A DNA stretch of 64,000 bases from Imbroritus primus (GCA_000272025.2 AKCV02000015.1:310001-374000); one strand, 5' to 3'. Numbered from the stretch's first letter, positions 18,500 through 27,499 are shown. Translations and numbers: made by a program. The notes: generated by a model from the sequence alone, not told the origin.

Positions 18500-18798
18500 T
18501 GGTACCTGGGACGGGAATCGAACCCGTATGGCTTGCGCCGAGGGATTTTCGTCACACTGCGACTTTCGCCGCCGGTTGGCCGTTCGTGCGCTGGACTATG
18601 CCTTCGCCGTGGCGCGATGCGCGGTAGGCGCCCCCCGTCTAGTCTCTACACCTTCTCATCACTGAGCTTGGCTCGGCGTTGCCTCGGCCATGAGGCCAGG
18701 GGGTTCGCCGAATTTGAGGGGATTCACGCGGGCGCTTTCGCAGCCCGGTGCTCAATCAAATTTAAGTCCCTTGTGTCTACCAATTCCACCACCCAGGC
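18500..18798 (-). tRNA. tRNA-Leu (anticodon UAA) interrupted by a group I intron
   Basis: The 5' exon is 18798-18764 (35 nt, GCCTGGGTGG... ending ...GGGACTT) and the 3' exon is 18549-18500 (50 nt, starting AAAATCCCTCGG and ending with encoded CCA). Joined, they form an 85-nt class II tRNA with acceptor stem GCCTGGG/CCCAGGT, anticodon arm AGGGA-CTTAAAA-TCCCT (anticodon TAA), variable arm CGGCG-CAAG-CC and T-loop TTCGATT. Exon sequence is very close to bacterial tRNA-Leu(UAA). The 214-nt interruption lies between U34 and A35. Confidence 0.95.
18550..18763 (-). ncRNA. Group I self-splicing intron (IC3-like) in the tRNA-Leu anticodon loop
   Basis: 214 nt, starting after exon U34 and ending in G at 18550. 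The exon end CUU can pair with an internal GAG (intron positions 11-13) to give P1 with a U-G pair at the splice site. The conserved core is visible: an R-like segment AGAGACTAGACGG (plus-strand 18635-18647), an S-like segment AAGGCATAGTCC (plus-strand 18593-18604), a Q-like GCCGAGCCAAGC, and a late GGCGGCGAAAGTCGC hairpin. These match, in order, the core of the cyanobacterial/plastid tRNA-Leu(UAA) intron. No homing endonuclease is encoded. Confidence 0.92.
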
Positions 18799-18810
18799 GG
18801 CAGAGTGCGC

Positions 18811-18839
18811 ATTCTACCGGAGCAGGCTGCTCGCGTAAA
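18811..18839 (-). promoter_or_regulatory. Sigma-70 promoter of tRNA-Leu
   Basis: Read on the minus strand: TTTACG at 18839-18834 and TAGAAT at 18816-18811 with a 17-base spacer, placed just upstream of the tRNA 5' end. Confidence 0.7.
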
Positions 18840-19891
18840 ATGCAGGTGGCAGTGCACGGTGGGCAGGCTACGATGAAACGGCACGGGCGGATGGCATAGC
18901 AACGCTAAACCCCTCTTGGGTTGAGTGGCTCACTCACCGGGCATGGTGGCCCGGAGCAAAGGAGGGGCGCCTTCTCTTACGGGTCGGTTTGATGCCGCTG
19001 CCGGACCCCCGAGGATCCCTCGAGCAGCGCGGTAAAACTCGAACAATCCTTGCTGGGTTTGTCGTGGTTCTTGCATTCTTCTGGCAAGTCCCAGTGGCGT
19101 ATCCGCGGCGCTATCGTGCACAATTGTGCTGCGTGCGCGCCTTGTCTCACCGTAGTACAAGGTACGGGACTGGATATCCTGGAAGTTCGGCAAAGTGTTG
19201 CTTTTCGCCGAAAGCAAAATAAAATGAACTGGCCAGTTCAGAAAAGACGTGTGCGATAAGAACCAAAAGCCAGAAAAAGCGACAAAAGCTCCTGACGGCG
19301 GTGGCCGAGCTCTTCCTGGTCCCCCGGTTTGTGGCGCACTTCGATGGCGGAGATCCGCGAGTGAGCTGTGTTCTCCCACGCGACCCCATGCAACGCTTCC
19401 AGCCAGGGAGTCGGCATCCATGAGGTCGTATGCCAGCTGGGATCGTGTGGCACAGGCAGTGTTCTACTCGCCGTACTAAGGCATGAAGAAGGGCGCTGGC
19501 TCGATCTGTACGCGGCTGCGCATCTGGCAGAGATCCTTGCTGGCGGTACGTCGGCGCGTGGTTGCGGAGGCTGGACGCTACGTGTTCGACAAGCGCTGCT
19601 CCAAGCCGGTTCCGGCATGGCGTCTTGCCGGGGTGACGGATTACCCGGGCGGAGCGATGGAAACGGGACGCCCGAGCGTGAGGACCGCAGTTCGCTGTGA
19701 TGCATCTGAAAAGATAAGGATCTCAGGAATCCGGATGGATTGGTCCTTTGATGCTCCGAGTGCCCGAGTCTCTGTCCCGAGGCGCCTATGGCCTTCGTCG
19801 ACGCGCCCTTGGTAATGAATCCGTGATGAGGATTGCGACAAAGTTCGAATACACTCATCGCTCCCATATAACAGCATTTTTCTCATAGCCA
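18840..19891. other. About 1 kb without a convincing gene; tandem hairpins near its left end
   Basis: No frame on either strand gives a protein I can recognise or that looks coding. At 18908-18954 three perfect hairpins follow each other without spacers: AACCC/GGGTT, TGAGTG/CACTCA and CCGGGC/GCCCGG. The right end is A+T-richer and has a possible -10 TATAAC near 19864 for the antiporter operon. It may be a decayed element or an unrecognised RNA locus. Confidence 0.5.
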
Positions 19892-22795
19892 ATGCTACTG
19901 CTGACGCTAGTCCTTGTTCCCTTTATTGGCAGCATCATCGCCGCATGCCTGCCTGCCAACGCCCGTAATGGGGAAGCAGTCTTGACTGGCGCCATCGCTT
20001 TGTTTGGATTGTTGCTGACGGCGCCGCTTTATCCGCAGATTAGTGGCGGGGCAATCGAGCGCTATCAGGCGGAATGGCTGCCAGGATATGGCGTTAGTTT
20101 TGCTTTGCGCATGGATGGCCTGGCCTGGTTATTTGTCATTCTGGTGCTGTTGATTGGCTTGCTGGTGGCGCTGTATGCACGCTACTACATGTCGCCCGCG
20201 GATCCGGTGCAGCGTTTTTTTTCCTTCCTGTTGGCCTTCATGGGCTCGATGCTGGGCGTGGTGCTGTCGGGCAATCTGATTCAGTTGGTCGTGTTCTGGG
20301 AATTGACCAGCCTGACCTCGCTGTTGCTGATCGGCTACTGGCACCATCGCATCGATGCCCGGCGCGGGGCGCGGATGGCGTTTACGGTCACCGCCACCGG
20401 CGGCTTGTGCCTGCTGGTTGGCGTACTGGTACTCGGACATATCGCCGGCAGCTATGAGCTCGATGCAGTGCTGGCTGCTGGCGACAAGGTCCGCGCACAT
20501 TCCTTGTATGTGGTGGCGCTGGTGCTCGTTGCGCTTGGCGCGCTCACCAAGAGCGCACAGTTCCCGTTTCATTTCTGGTTGCCACATGCCATGGCCGCGC
20601 CGACGCCGGTATCGGCCTACCTGCATTCGGCTACCATGGTCAAGGCAGGGGTGTTTCTGCTCATGCGTCTATGGCCGACGTTATCGGGTACTCCTGAGTG
20701 GACTTGGATCATCGCGGGTGCCGGGACATGCACGATGCTGGTTGGCTCGTTTCTCGCCATTTTCCAGCATGATCTGAAAGGGCTGTTGGCCTATTCCACC
20801 ATTAGCCACCTGGGCTTGATCACGGTACTGCTCGGTCTCGGAACGCCCCTGGCGCTCGTCGCCGCCGTGTTTCATACGCTGAACCATGCCATTTTCAAAG
20901 CCTCGCTGTTCATGGCGGCCGGCATCATCGATCACGAAACCGGTACGCGCGACATGCGCCAGCTGCGTGGCCTTTACCGGATGCTTCCCTATACCAGCAC
21001 GCTGGCGATCGTCGCCAGCGCCGCGATGGCCGGGGTGCCGCTGCTGAATGGATTCCTGTCCAAGGAAATGTTCTTTGCCGAGACCGCACTGGTAGGCGGC
21101 ACGGAAGACTGGAACATGTCGATTGCAGCAGTGGCGATGGGTATTTTCAGCGTGACGTACTCACTCCGATTCATTAGCGTGTTCTTCGGCCAGCCAGCGC
21201 GCGACTTGCCCCGGGTGCCGCACGAGCCGCCGCGCTGGATGCGCTTTCCGGTGGAGTTCCTGGTGCTGCTATGCCTCGTGGTGGGCGCCGTCCCCGGTCC
21301 AAGTGTGGGGCCGATCCTGCATATGGCTGTTGTTTCCGTGCTTGGCCAGGCCACGCCCGCTTATGAACTGGCCGTCTGGCATGGCATCAACCTGCCGCTC
21401 CTGATGAGTATTGTCGCCCTGGTTGGCGGCATTGCCATCTATATCGTGCTGCGCAAGTACTATGGGCTGCTCCAGAGTGACCAGGCGCCCGTGCTGTACC
21501 GGTTCAATGGCGCGCGGATGTACGAACGCATCATGACGTACCTGCAACTGGGCGCCTCGTCGCTGGTGAAATGGCTTGGCGCACAGCGTTTGCAGCCGCA
21601 GTTGCTGCTGATGATGCTGATGCTGGTGGGGGCACCCCTTCTGCTGGTGTGGCCCTTGCCGGTCTTGAGCGCGATGCCACTGACGGAGATCGATCCGCTG
21701 TTTGCCCTGATGTGGTTCATTGGCGCGGCTTGTGCAATCGCGGCTGCCTGGCAAGCCAAATATCACCGTCTGGCTGCACTGATTCTTGTCGGCGGTACGG
21801 GCATCGTGACCAGTCTGTCCTTCCTGTGGCTATCGGCACCGGACCTGGCACTCACGCAACTGATGGTTGAAACCGTAACCACGGTACTGATCCTGCTTGG
21901 CTTGCGATGGCTGCCGCCACGCATCACGCCGCGCGAACTGAATATCGATGTGCCGCGTCGTGTCTGGCTGCGGCGCGCGCGTGACCTGCTGATTGCCGTG
22001 GCAGGGGGGCTTGGCATGGCTGCGGTCAGCTATGCGGTGCTGGTACGTCCGCCCCCGCAGAGCATCGGCGATTTCTTCCTGCTCCATTCGTTATCCGGGG
22101 GCGGCGGTACCAACGCAGTCAATGTACTCCTGGTCGATTTTCGTGGCTTCGATACCATGGGTGAGATCACCGTGCTCGCCATCGTGGCATTGACGGTCTA
22201 TGCGCTGCTGCGTCGCTTTCGCCCGGCGCCGGAGAGCATCGCTGTTCCCATACAGCAGGCAAACGATGTCGATCCGGCCGTCGGACAGGCGCCTGACGAA
22301 CAGGCCAACAGTGGTTACCTGATGGTCGCCGGTGTGTACCTGCGTTTCCTGTTGCCGTTCATGATGGTGGCCGCCGTTTATTTCTTTCTCCGCGGACATA
22401 ATCTGCCGGGCGGCGGTTTCGTGGCGGGCCTCATCTTCGCGGTAGCGATCATCACACAGTACATGCTGGCCGGAACGAACTGGGTGGAGTCGCACATTCG
22501 CGTCCGGCCCCACGACTGGATTGCATGCGGGCTGGCCGCCGCGTGCCTGACAGGTTTGGGCGCCTGGGTGTTTGGCTATCCCTTCCTGACCAGCCATACC
22601 AGCCATCTCACTCTGCCGCTGCTGGGTGAGATTCATGTTCCGAGCGCCTTCTTCTTCGATCTGGGTGTATTCCTGGCTGTCGTCGGCACCACCATGTTGA
22701 TCCTGGTGGCGCTGGCGCACCAGTCGATCCGTGGTCACCGTCTGACTGCCGGCGGCGCTATACCGGAAACCGTTTCTACAAAAGAGGCTATCTGA
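19892..22795 (+). CDS. mrpA: Multisubunit Na+(K+)/H+ antiporter, fused A and B subunits
   Basis: 967-residue polytopic membrane protein related to the NuoL subunit of complex I. The antiporter-like core holds the conserved VVFWELTSLTSLLLIGYW helix, KSAQFPFHFWLPHAMAAPTPVSAYLHSATMVKAG (residues about 210-245) and HDLKGLLAYSTISHLG. After about residue 600 it continues into the A-subunit C-terminal region and, from about residue 810, a MnhB-like domain (LPGGGFVAGLIFA), so there is no separate mrpB. This AB fusion is usual for Pha-type systems of proteobacteria. No good ribosome-binding site precedes the start. First gene of a six-gene operon. Confidence 0.95.
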   Translation: MLLLTLVLVPFIGSIIAACLPANARNGEAVLTGAIALFGLLLTAPLYPQISGGAIERYQAEWLPGYGVSFALRMDGLAWLFVILVLLIGLLVALYARYYMSPADPVQRFFSFLLAFMGSMLGVVLSGNLIQLVVFWELTSLTSLLLIGYWHHRIDARRGARMAFTVTATGGLCLLVGVLVLGHIAGSYELDAVLAAGDKVRAHSLYVVALVLVALGALTKSAQFPFHFWLPHAMAAPTPVSAYLHSATMVKAGVFLLMRLWPTLSGTPEWTWIIAGAGTCTMLVGSFLAIFQHDLKGLLAYSTISHLGLITVLLGLGTPLALVAAVFHTLNHAIFKASLFMAAGIIDHETGTRDMRQLRGLYRMLPYTSTLAIVASAAMAGVPLLNGFLSKEMFFAETALVGGTEDWNMSIAAVAMGIFSVTYSLRFISVFFGQPARDLPRVPHEPPRWMRFPVEFLVLLCLVVGAVPGPSVGPILHMAVVSVLGQATPAYELAVWHGINLPLLMSIVALVGGIAIYIVLRKYYGLLQSDQAPVLYRFNGARMYERIMTYLQLGASSLVKWLGAQRLQPQLLLMMLMLVGAPLLLVWPLPVLSAMPLTEIDPLFALMWFIGAACAIAAAWQAKYHRLAALILVGGTGIVTSLSFLWLSAPDLALTQLMVETVTTVLILLGLRWLPPRITPRELNIDVPRRVWLRRARDLLIAVAGGLGMAAVSYAVLVRPPPQSIGDFFLLHSLSGGGGTNAVNVLLVDFRGFDTMGEITVLAIVALTVYALLRRFRPAPESIAVPIQQANDVDPAVGQAPDEQANSGYLMVAGVYLRFLLPFMMVAAVYFFLRGHNLPGGGFVAGLIFAVAIITQYMLAGTNWVESHIRVRPHDWIACGLAAACLTGLGAWVFGYPFLTSHTSHLTLPLLGEIHVPSAFFFDLGVFLAVVGTTMLILVALAHQSIRGHRLTAGGAIPETVSTKEAI

Positions 22796-23139
22796 TGGAA
22801 ATTGTCATCGCGCTTGCTATCGGCATCCTGTTCGGCGCGGGCATCTGGCTGATCTTGCGTCCCCGAACGTTCCAGGTGCTGATCGGACTGCTGCTGATGT
22901 CGTACGCGGTCAATCTGTTCATCTCCGTCATGGGGCGTCTCTGGGTCGACCGCCCGCCGCTTGTTCCCGGCAAGGGCTTGCCCGATCCGGCCACGGTCGC
23001 CGATCCTTTGCCGCAAGCGCTGGTATTGACCGCCATCGTGATCGGTTTTGCCACCACCGCCCTTTATCTGGTGGTGATGATCGGCGCGCGCGGCTTAACC
23101 GGCACTGACCATGTCGACGGACAGGAGCCCGAGCAATGA
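22795..23139 (+). CDS. mrpC: Mrp antiporter subunit C
   Basis: 114 residues, three hydrophobic helices, NuoK-like (LLMSYAVNLFISVMG; DPLPQALVLTAIVIGFA). Its ATG overlaps the stop of the A/B gene, and its end overlaps mrpD, so the stoichiometry is probably set by translational coupling. Part of the membrane arm of the antiporter. Confidence 0.95.
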   Translation: MEIVIALAIGILFGAGIWLILRPRTFQVLIGLLLMSYAVNLFISVMGRLWVDRPPLVPGKGLPDPATVADPLPQALVLTAIVIGFATTALYLVVMIGARGLTGTDHVDGQEPEQ

Positions 23140-24764
23140 CCCTGGGTTGGTCCCAACACCTGATCATGCTGCCGGTGCTGCTACCGCTGGCGTGCGGCAC
23201 CTTGCTGATTTCGCTCAACGAAAGCCGGCATCAACTCAAGTTCTTCATCAGCCTGGCATCGGTAATCAGTCTGTTGGCCATAGCGATCGCGCTGGTCTCG
23301 CTGACCGATAGCGGCCAATGGCCGCGCGGGATCGGCGTCTACCTGGCGGCGAACTGGGCGGCGCCGTTCGGTATCGCGTTAATGGTGGACCGCCTTGCGG
23401 CCGTGATGCTGTTACTGGCCGCAACGATAGCTGCCGCCGCGCTCTTGTATTCCATGCAGCGATGGAGCCGCATCGGCGTGCATTTCCATTCGCTGTTCCA
23501 GTTTCTGTTGATGGGAATCAATGGCGCGTTCCTGACGCACGATCTATTCAACCTCTTCGTCTTCTTCGAGGTCATGCTGGCAGCGTCCTATGGCTTGCTT
23601 CTGCATGGCTACAATGCCACGCGTCTGCGTGCGGGTATCCAGTACATCGCCATTAACCTGGTTGCTTCGTTGCTGTTCCTGATCGGCGTCGCATTGATCT
23701 ACGCCAGTGCCGGAACGCTCAACATGGCAGATCTGGCGGGACGCCTGCCGGGCATCACGGGTGATGAACTGGTGCTGCTCAAGACCGGCGTGGCGGTACT
23801 GGCGATCGCATTCCTCGTCAAGAGCGCGATGTGGCCGCTCGGCTTCTGGTTGCCGGCTACGTATGCAGCAGCATCACCTCCTGTCGCTGCCTTGCTGGTC
23901 ATGATGACCAAGGTCGGGGCCTACGTGATCCTGCGCGTGTGGCTCCTGGTGTTCTCCGACGAGGCGGGCGCTGCTGCCGGCTTCGGCTTCAATGTCCTGC
24001 TCCTGGGCGGCATGGCGACCATTGCCTTCGGCGCTGCCGGCATGTTGGCAACAGAAGCGCCAGGGCGACTGGCGGGTTACGCGGCGATCGTCTCGTCAGG
24101 CATCCTCCTGGCAGTGATCGGCTATGGCCAGGCGTCGCTGATCAGTGCAGGGTTGTACTATCTGCTTGGGTCGACCTTGGCGTTGGCGGCATTCATGCTT
24201 CTGCTTGAGCTGATTCAACGTATCAGTTCCTCGCGCGCGGAAATGCTGGCGCTGACGATGGAAGCTTTTGCGATTGAAGAGACGCCGGAAGAACCCGTGG
24301 GCGTGGGTATTCCGGCTGCGGTAGCTGTCCTGGGGTTATCGTTTGCCGGTTGCGCGCTGGTGATCGCCGGCTTGCCGCCGCTATCCGGTTTCGTTGCGAA
24401 GTTCGGGCTGTTTCATGCGATGCTCAATCCGGATGCGCCTAATGCATCGGTGACTCCAGTGACATGGGTGCTGATGGCGCTCATCGTACTGTCCGGATGG
24501 GCAGCCATCATCGCAATGCTGCGCTTCGGCGTCCGGACGTTCTGGGCGGCGGGCGACATCAAGCCGCCCAGGTTGCCAGCAACAGAAGTTGCGCCGATTG
24601 GCCTGCTGCTGGTGCTCTGCGTCGCGCTGACCGTTCAGGCTGCGCCGGTCCTTGCCTACCTGCAGCGTGCCAGCGATGACCTGCACCGGCCGGGCCAATA
24701 CATCGAGCGGGTCCTGTCCCAACCGGCGGTGCCAGGCGTTCAGCAAGCGAAGGAGGCGCCATGA
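23136..24764 (+). CDS. mrpD: Mrp antiporter subunit D
   Basis: 542-residue membrane protein related to NuoM/NuoN, one of the two antiporter-like subunits. Visible are DLFNLFVFFEVMLAASYGLL (conserved Glu of the fifth helix) and LVKSAMWPLGFWLPATYAAASPPVAALL with the conserved Lys. It follows mrpC and overlaps mrpE by four bases. Required with A for proton/cation exchange in known systems. Confidence 0.95.
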   Translation: MTLGWSQHLIMLPVLLPLACGTLLISLNESRHQLKFFISLASVISLLAIAIALVSLTDSGQWPRGIGVYLAANWAAPFGIALMVDRLAAVMLLLAATIAAAALLYSMQRWSRIGVHFHSLFQFLLMGINGAFLTHDLFNLFVFFEVMLAASYGLLLHGYNATRLRAGIQYIAINLVASLLFLIGVALIYASAGTLNMADLAGRLPGITGDELVLLKTGVAVLAIAFLVKSAMWPLGFWLPATYAAASPPVAALLVMMTKVGAYVILRVWLLVFSDEAGAAAGFGFNVLLLGGMATIAFGAAGMLATEAPGRLAGYAAIVSSGILLAVIGYGQASLISAGLYYLLGSTLALAAFMLLLELIQRISSSRAEMLALTMEAFAIEETPEEPVGVGIPAAVAVLGLSFAGCALVIAGLPPLSGFVAKFGLFHAMLNPDAPNASVTPVTWVLMALIVLSGWAAIIAMLRFGVRTFWAAGDIKPPRLPATEVAPIGLLLVLCVALTVQAAPVLAYLQRASDDLHRPGQYIERVLSQPAVPGVQQAKEAP

Positions 24765-25255
24765 AGCGCTGGTTGCCCTCGCCGGGGGTATCCGGCACGC
24801 TGATGCTACTGTGGCTGTTGCTCAACCAGAGTCTCGACCCAGCCCACTTGCTGCTGGGCGCCTTCCTTGGCGTGCTCGTGCCAGTGCTGGTCGCGCCGCT
24901 GTTGCAGCCGATCGGATATCCGCGTCTTGCCAAGCCTCTGGCACTATTTCGTCTGCTGACGATGGCGCTGGTGGAGATCGTGCGGTCCTGCTTCAATGTC
25001 AGCCGGATCATCCTGTTCGCCAAGGCGGAGGGGCTGAATTCGCAGTTCATCAGGATCCCGCTGGATCTGCGAAACCCGTACGGCCTCGCCTTGCTGTCCT
25101 GCCTGATCAATTCGACACCGGGCACGGTGTGGGTGGAAATCTTGCCGGGCAAGAATGAGTTGGCCCTGCATGTGTTCGATCTGCACGATGAGCAATGGTG
25201 GATCGATACCATCAAGACGCAATACGAAAAACCGATCATCGAAATCTTTGAATAG
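24761..25255 (+). CDS. mrpE: Mrp antiporter subunit E
   Basis: 164 residues with two N-terminal hydrophobic segments and the E-subunit signature IPLDLRNPYGLALLSCLINSTPGT. The cytoplasmic C-terminal part contains HVFDLHDEQWW. In known complexes E is needed for assembly or full activity. Its start overlaps the mrpD stop. Confidence 0.95.
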   Translation: MKRWLPSPGVSGTLMLLWLLLNQSLDPAHLLLGAFLGVLVPVLVAPLLQPIGYPRLAKPLALFRLLTMALVEIVRSCFNVSRIILFAKAEGLNSQFIRIPLDLRNPYGLALLSCLINSTPGTVWVEILPGKNELALHVFDLHDEQWWIDTIKTQYEKPIIEIFE

Positions 25256-25265
25256 GGGATGGCCA

Positions 25266-25544
25266 ATGAATTCTTTGCTGGAACTGGCAATAGGATATGC
25301 ATTCGTCTGCGCGATCCTTGCCATGGTGTTTTGCGCCGTCCGCCTGTTGATCGGTCCTTCCGCTCATGACCGCGTCCTTGCCCTGGATACATTGTGGATG
25401 TGCTGCATGTTGCTGGCCCTGACCTTGGGTATTCGTTTTGGTAGTCCGATCTATTTCGAATTTGCCTTGCTGATTGCCTTGCTCGGCTTCGTGTCGACAG
25501 TCGCCTTGACAAAATTCCTGATGCGCGGGGAGGTGATTGAATGA
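25266..25544 (+). CDS. mrpF: Mrp antiporter subunit F
   Basis: 92-residue membrane protein with three helices and the RLLIGPSAHDRVLALDTL segment typical of MnhF. The ATG at 25266 is preceded by a GGGGATGG ribosome-binding site; a longer frame upstream lies inside mrpE and is not used. The stop overlaps mrpG. Confidence 0.95.
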   Translation: MNSLLELAIGYAFVCAILAMVFCAVRLLIGPSAHDRVLALDTLWMCCMLLALTLGIRFGSPIYFEFALLIALLGFVSTVALTKFLMRGEVIE

Positions 25545-25876
25545 ATGCAATCGAAAACATGCCAGCGTGGGCGGCGCTGTTGACCGCGCTCCTGCTGATC
25601 CTGGGCGGGAGCATTGCCCTGATTGGTGCGCTCGGGCTGATGCGCTTGCCCAATTTTTACCAGCGTATCCATGGTCCGGCCATTACCGTCACACTCGGCG
25701 CTGGATGCCTGCTGCTGGCGTCGATGCTCTATTTCACCGTACTGCAGTCCCGCTTGGTGATTCATGAACTGATCATTGCCGCCTTCATCCTGATGACATC
25801 GCCGGTCGTGTCGATGCTTCTGATGCGCGCCGCTGTGTACCGCGACCTGCGTGTCAATAAGCGTTTGGCGGGGTGA
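25541..25876 (+). CDS. mrpG: Mrp antiporter subunit G
   Basis: 111 residues, three helices, with GALGLMRLPNFYQRIHGPA, the MnhG/PhaG signature. Last gene of the operon. No intrinsic terminator is obvious after it. Confidence 0.95.
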   Translation: MNAIENMPAWAALLTALLLILGGSIALIGALGLMRLPNFYQRIHGPAITVTLGAGCLLLASMLYFTVLQSRLVIHELIIAAFILMTSPVVSMLLMRAAVYRDLRVNKRLAG

Positions 25877-26062
25877 GTGTTGAGCTGTGCCTCAACGTCG
25901 TGGCTCGGCCGGAAGCTTTCGCCAGTCGCACCGCAGAGCCGCCTGAGCCTCCGACGCGGGGGCTGAAAATGTCAGGCGTATATTGATTTACGCGCTTTGT
26001 CCGCAGCTTGGTTAGAATGAAGACATGGATGTCCCTGGCGCCACGCTCACGAGGAGGACGAC

Positions 26063-26503
26063 ATGAAAACTGTTGCCGCGATTCTGCAGACCAAGCCTGA
26101 CCGGACGGTGCACACTATCCGGCCCGATGCGCCCGTGTTCGATGCAATCCGCCTGATGTCGGAAAAGAGCATCGGGGCCGTACTGGTCATGGAGGGCGAC
26201 GAGATCGTCGGGATCGTGACCGAGCGCGATTACGCCCGCAAGATCGTCCTCATGGACCGATCCTCGAAATCGACGCCCGTGCGCGACATCATGACGCGCG
26301 CCGTCATCTATGTCGGCCCGCAAGAAGACAACGAACGCTGCATGGCGCTGATGACCGAGCGCCGCCTGCGCCATCTGCCCGTGCTGGAACACGGCAAGCT
26401 GATCGGATTGATCTCGATTGGCGACCTCGTCAAGGACATCATCTCCGAGCAGCAATTCATCATTTCCCAACTGGAAAGCTATATTACGGGCGAACGGGCC
26501 TGA
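26063..26503 (+). CDS. CBS-domain protein
   Basis: 146-residue soluble protein made of a tandem CBS pair (a Bateman module): IRPDAPVFDAIRLMSEKSIGAVLVM then GIVTERDYARKIV, and the second repeat ending LRHLPVLEHGKLIGLISIGD. Such stand-alone modules bind adenine nucleotides and regulate partners; the partner is unknown here. A strong ribosome-binding site GAGGAGGA precedes the ATG. It lies behind the Mrp operon but has its own spacer of 186 bases with a possible -10 TAGAAT. Confidence 0.92.
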   Translation: MKTVAAILQTKPDRTVHTIRPDAPVFDAIRLMSEKSIGAVLVMEGDEIVGIVTERDYARKIVLMDRSSKSTPVRDIMTRAVIYVGPQEDNERCMALMTERRLRHLPVLEHGKLIGLISIGDLVKDIISEQQFIISQLESYITGERA

Positions 26504-26646
26504 TCCTGGCAAACGCACAAGCGTTAACGGATTTGTATCGGTTGTTTCGCTTTGTATCCAGGCAGCCTCGGCACGGAACCAACATTTCCGTGCGTGGCTC
26601 CTAGCTCCATGGGATGCCGCGGGCATCCCGCCAGGATGGAGAAAAC

Positions 26647-27162
26647 ATGATGAAAACGAAACTTCTGTTGGCAACGATGGCTTCCGCGGTCGCCCTCGCA
26701 GGCTGTGCCGTTCCGGCGTACCAGAACAACTACCCGCAATCCGGCTACCCTCAGGGAGGCTATCCTCAGGGCGGTTATCCGCAACAAGGCTATCAATCGG
26801 CGCCGCAAGGCGTGGCCCCCAACTATGCGCTGTATGGCCGGGTTGAATCGATCGAAATGTTGCAAGGCCAGCAGGCGAGCAGCGGCATTCTCGGCACGGT
26901 CCTGGGTGGCGCGGCTGGCGGCCTTTTGGGCCATCAGATCGGCGGCGGCTCCGGCAAAACAGCGGCCACCATCGGTGGCGCGGTCCTCGGCGCGGTGGCT
27001 GGCAACCAGATCCAGCGGAGCCAGGGTGGGCAGCAGGCGTTGTACCGGGTTGTCGTCCGGCTCGATGATGGCCGCATCGCCACGGTAACGCAAACCTCCC
27101 CCAACAATCTCCAGGTCGGCATGCGTGTCCGGGTGATGAACGACCAAGTTACGCCAGCCTGA
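26647..27162 (+). CDS. Glycine-zipper outer-membrane lipoprotein
   Basis: About 171 residues: a signal peptide with lipobox LAGC (Cys20 from the first ATG), a Tyr/Pro/Gln repeat region, then a glycine-zipper double helix (GILGTVLGGAAGGLLGHQIG, then GGAVLGAVAGNQI) and a C-terminal beta part. This layout is that of SlyB/OmpA-like 17-kDa surface-antigen lipoproteins of the outer membrane. Two adjacent ATGs at 26647 and 26650 are possible starts. An intrinsic terminator follows directly. Confidence 0.9.
   Translation: MMKTKLLLATMASAVALAGCAVPAYQNNYPQSGYPQGGYPQGGYPQQGYQSAPQGVAPNYALYGRVESIEMLQGQQASSGILGTVLGGAAGGLLGHQIGGGSGKTAATIGGAVLGAVAGNQIQRSQGGQQALYRVVVRLDDGRIATVTQTSPNNLQVGMRVRVMNDQVTPA
26728..26787 (+). 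repeat. Four 15-bp units coding for N/G-Y-P-Q-x
   Basis: Four in-phase 15-base units in the lipoprotein gene encode NYPQS, GYPQG, GYPQG and GYPQQ. The two central units differ only at silent positions. Confidence 0.85.
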
Positions 27163-27179
27163 CTTTCGATGCGCCAATG

Positions 27180-27217
27180 AACGCGCCGCCCAGCAGCAAT
27201 GCCGGGCGGCGCGTTTG
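27180..27217 (+). terminator. Intrinsic terminator after the glycine-zipper gene
   Basis: CGCGCCGCCC pairs with GGGCGGCGCG (27182-27191 with 27204-27213), with AA before and TTTG after. Confidence 0.8.
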
Positions 27218-27499
27218 TATATTGGGCGGCTCCCTCCGTGCTAGTACCCCAACACTGCTTTCCTCCCACTCCATCCCCGATGATTTTGCGAGTCCCCCAT
27301 CCTGCCATCCGGGATTTCTTGCCCCATGAACTAGGATCCAAAATTCCGAGCGTACGCTAAGTCCCTGATTCACAAACCTTCGAGACATGTAGGGCAAGAA
27401 ATTCTTTTGTGTTTGTGAAGAAATTCTTGCTTTTATTTCACACGAGCCCGCTGCATCATCCATGTGACTCATAGGATCCCCCCACGTCACAGGTGACTC
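27218..27499. promoter_or_regulatory. Regulatory region upstream of soxC
   Basis: No gene. It holds two copies of AAGAAATTCTT at 27396-27406 and 27418-27428, exactly 22 bases apart (two helical turns), and two copies of GTGACTCAT at 27464-27472 and 27493-27501, the latter overlapping the start codon. Likely operator or promoter elements; no regulator is assigned. Confidence 0.5.

Noticed and set aside
18930-19421. Long open frame on the minus strand in the gene-poor region
   Set aside because: Composition is Arg/Pro/Ser-rich with no domain or start signal and it overlaps other equally long frames; long frames are common by chance in high-G+C DNA.
19238-19867. 209-codon minus-strand frame before the Mrp operon, considered as a transposase remnant
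   Set aside because: No DDE, HTH or other transposase pattern, no inverted repeats at ends and no target duplication.
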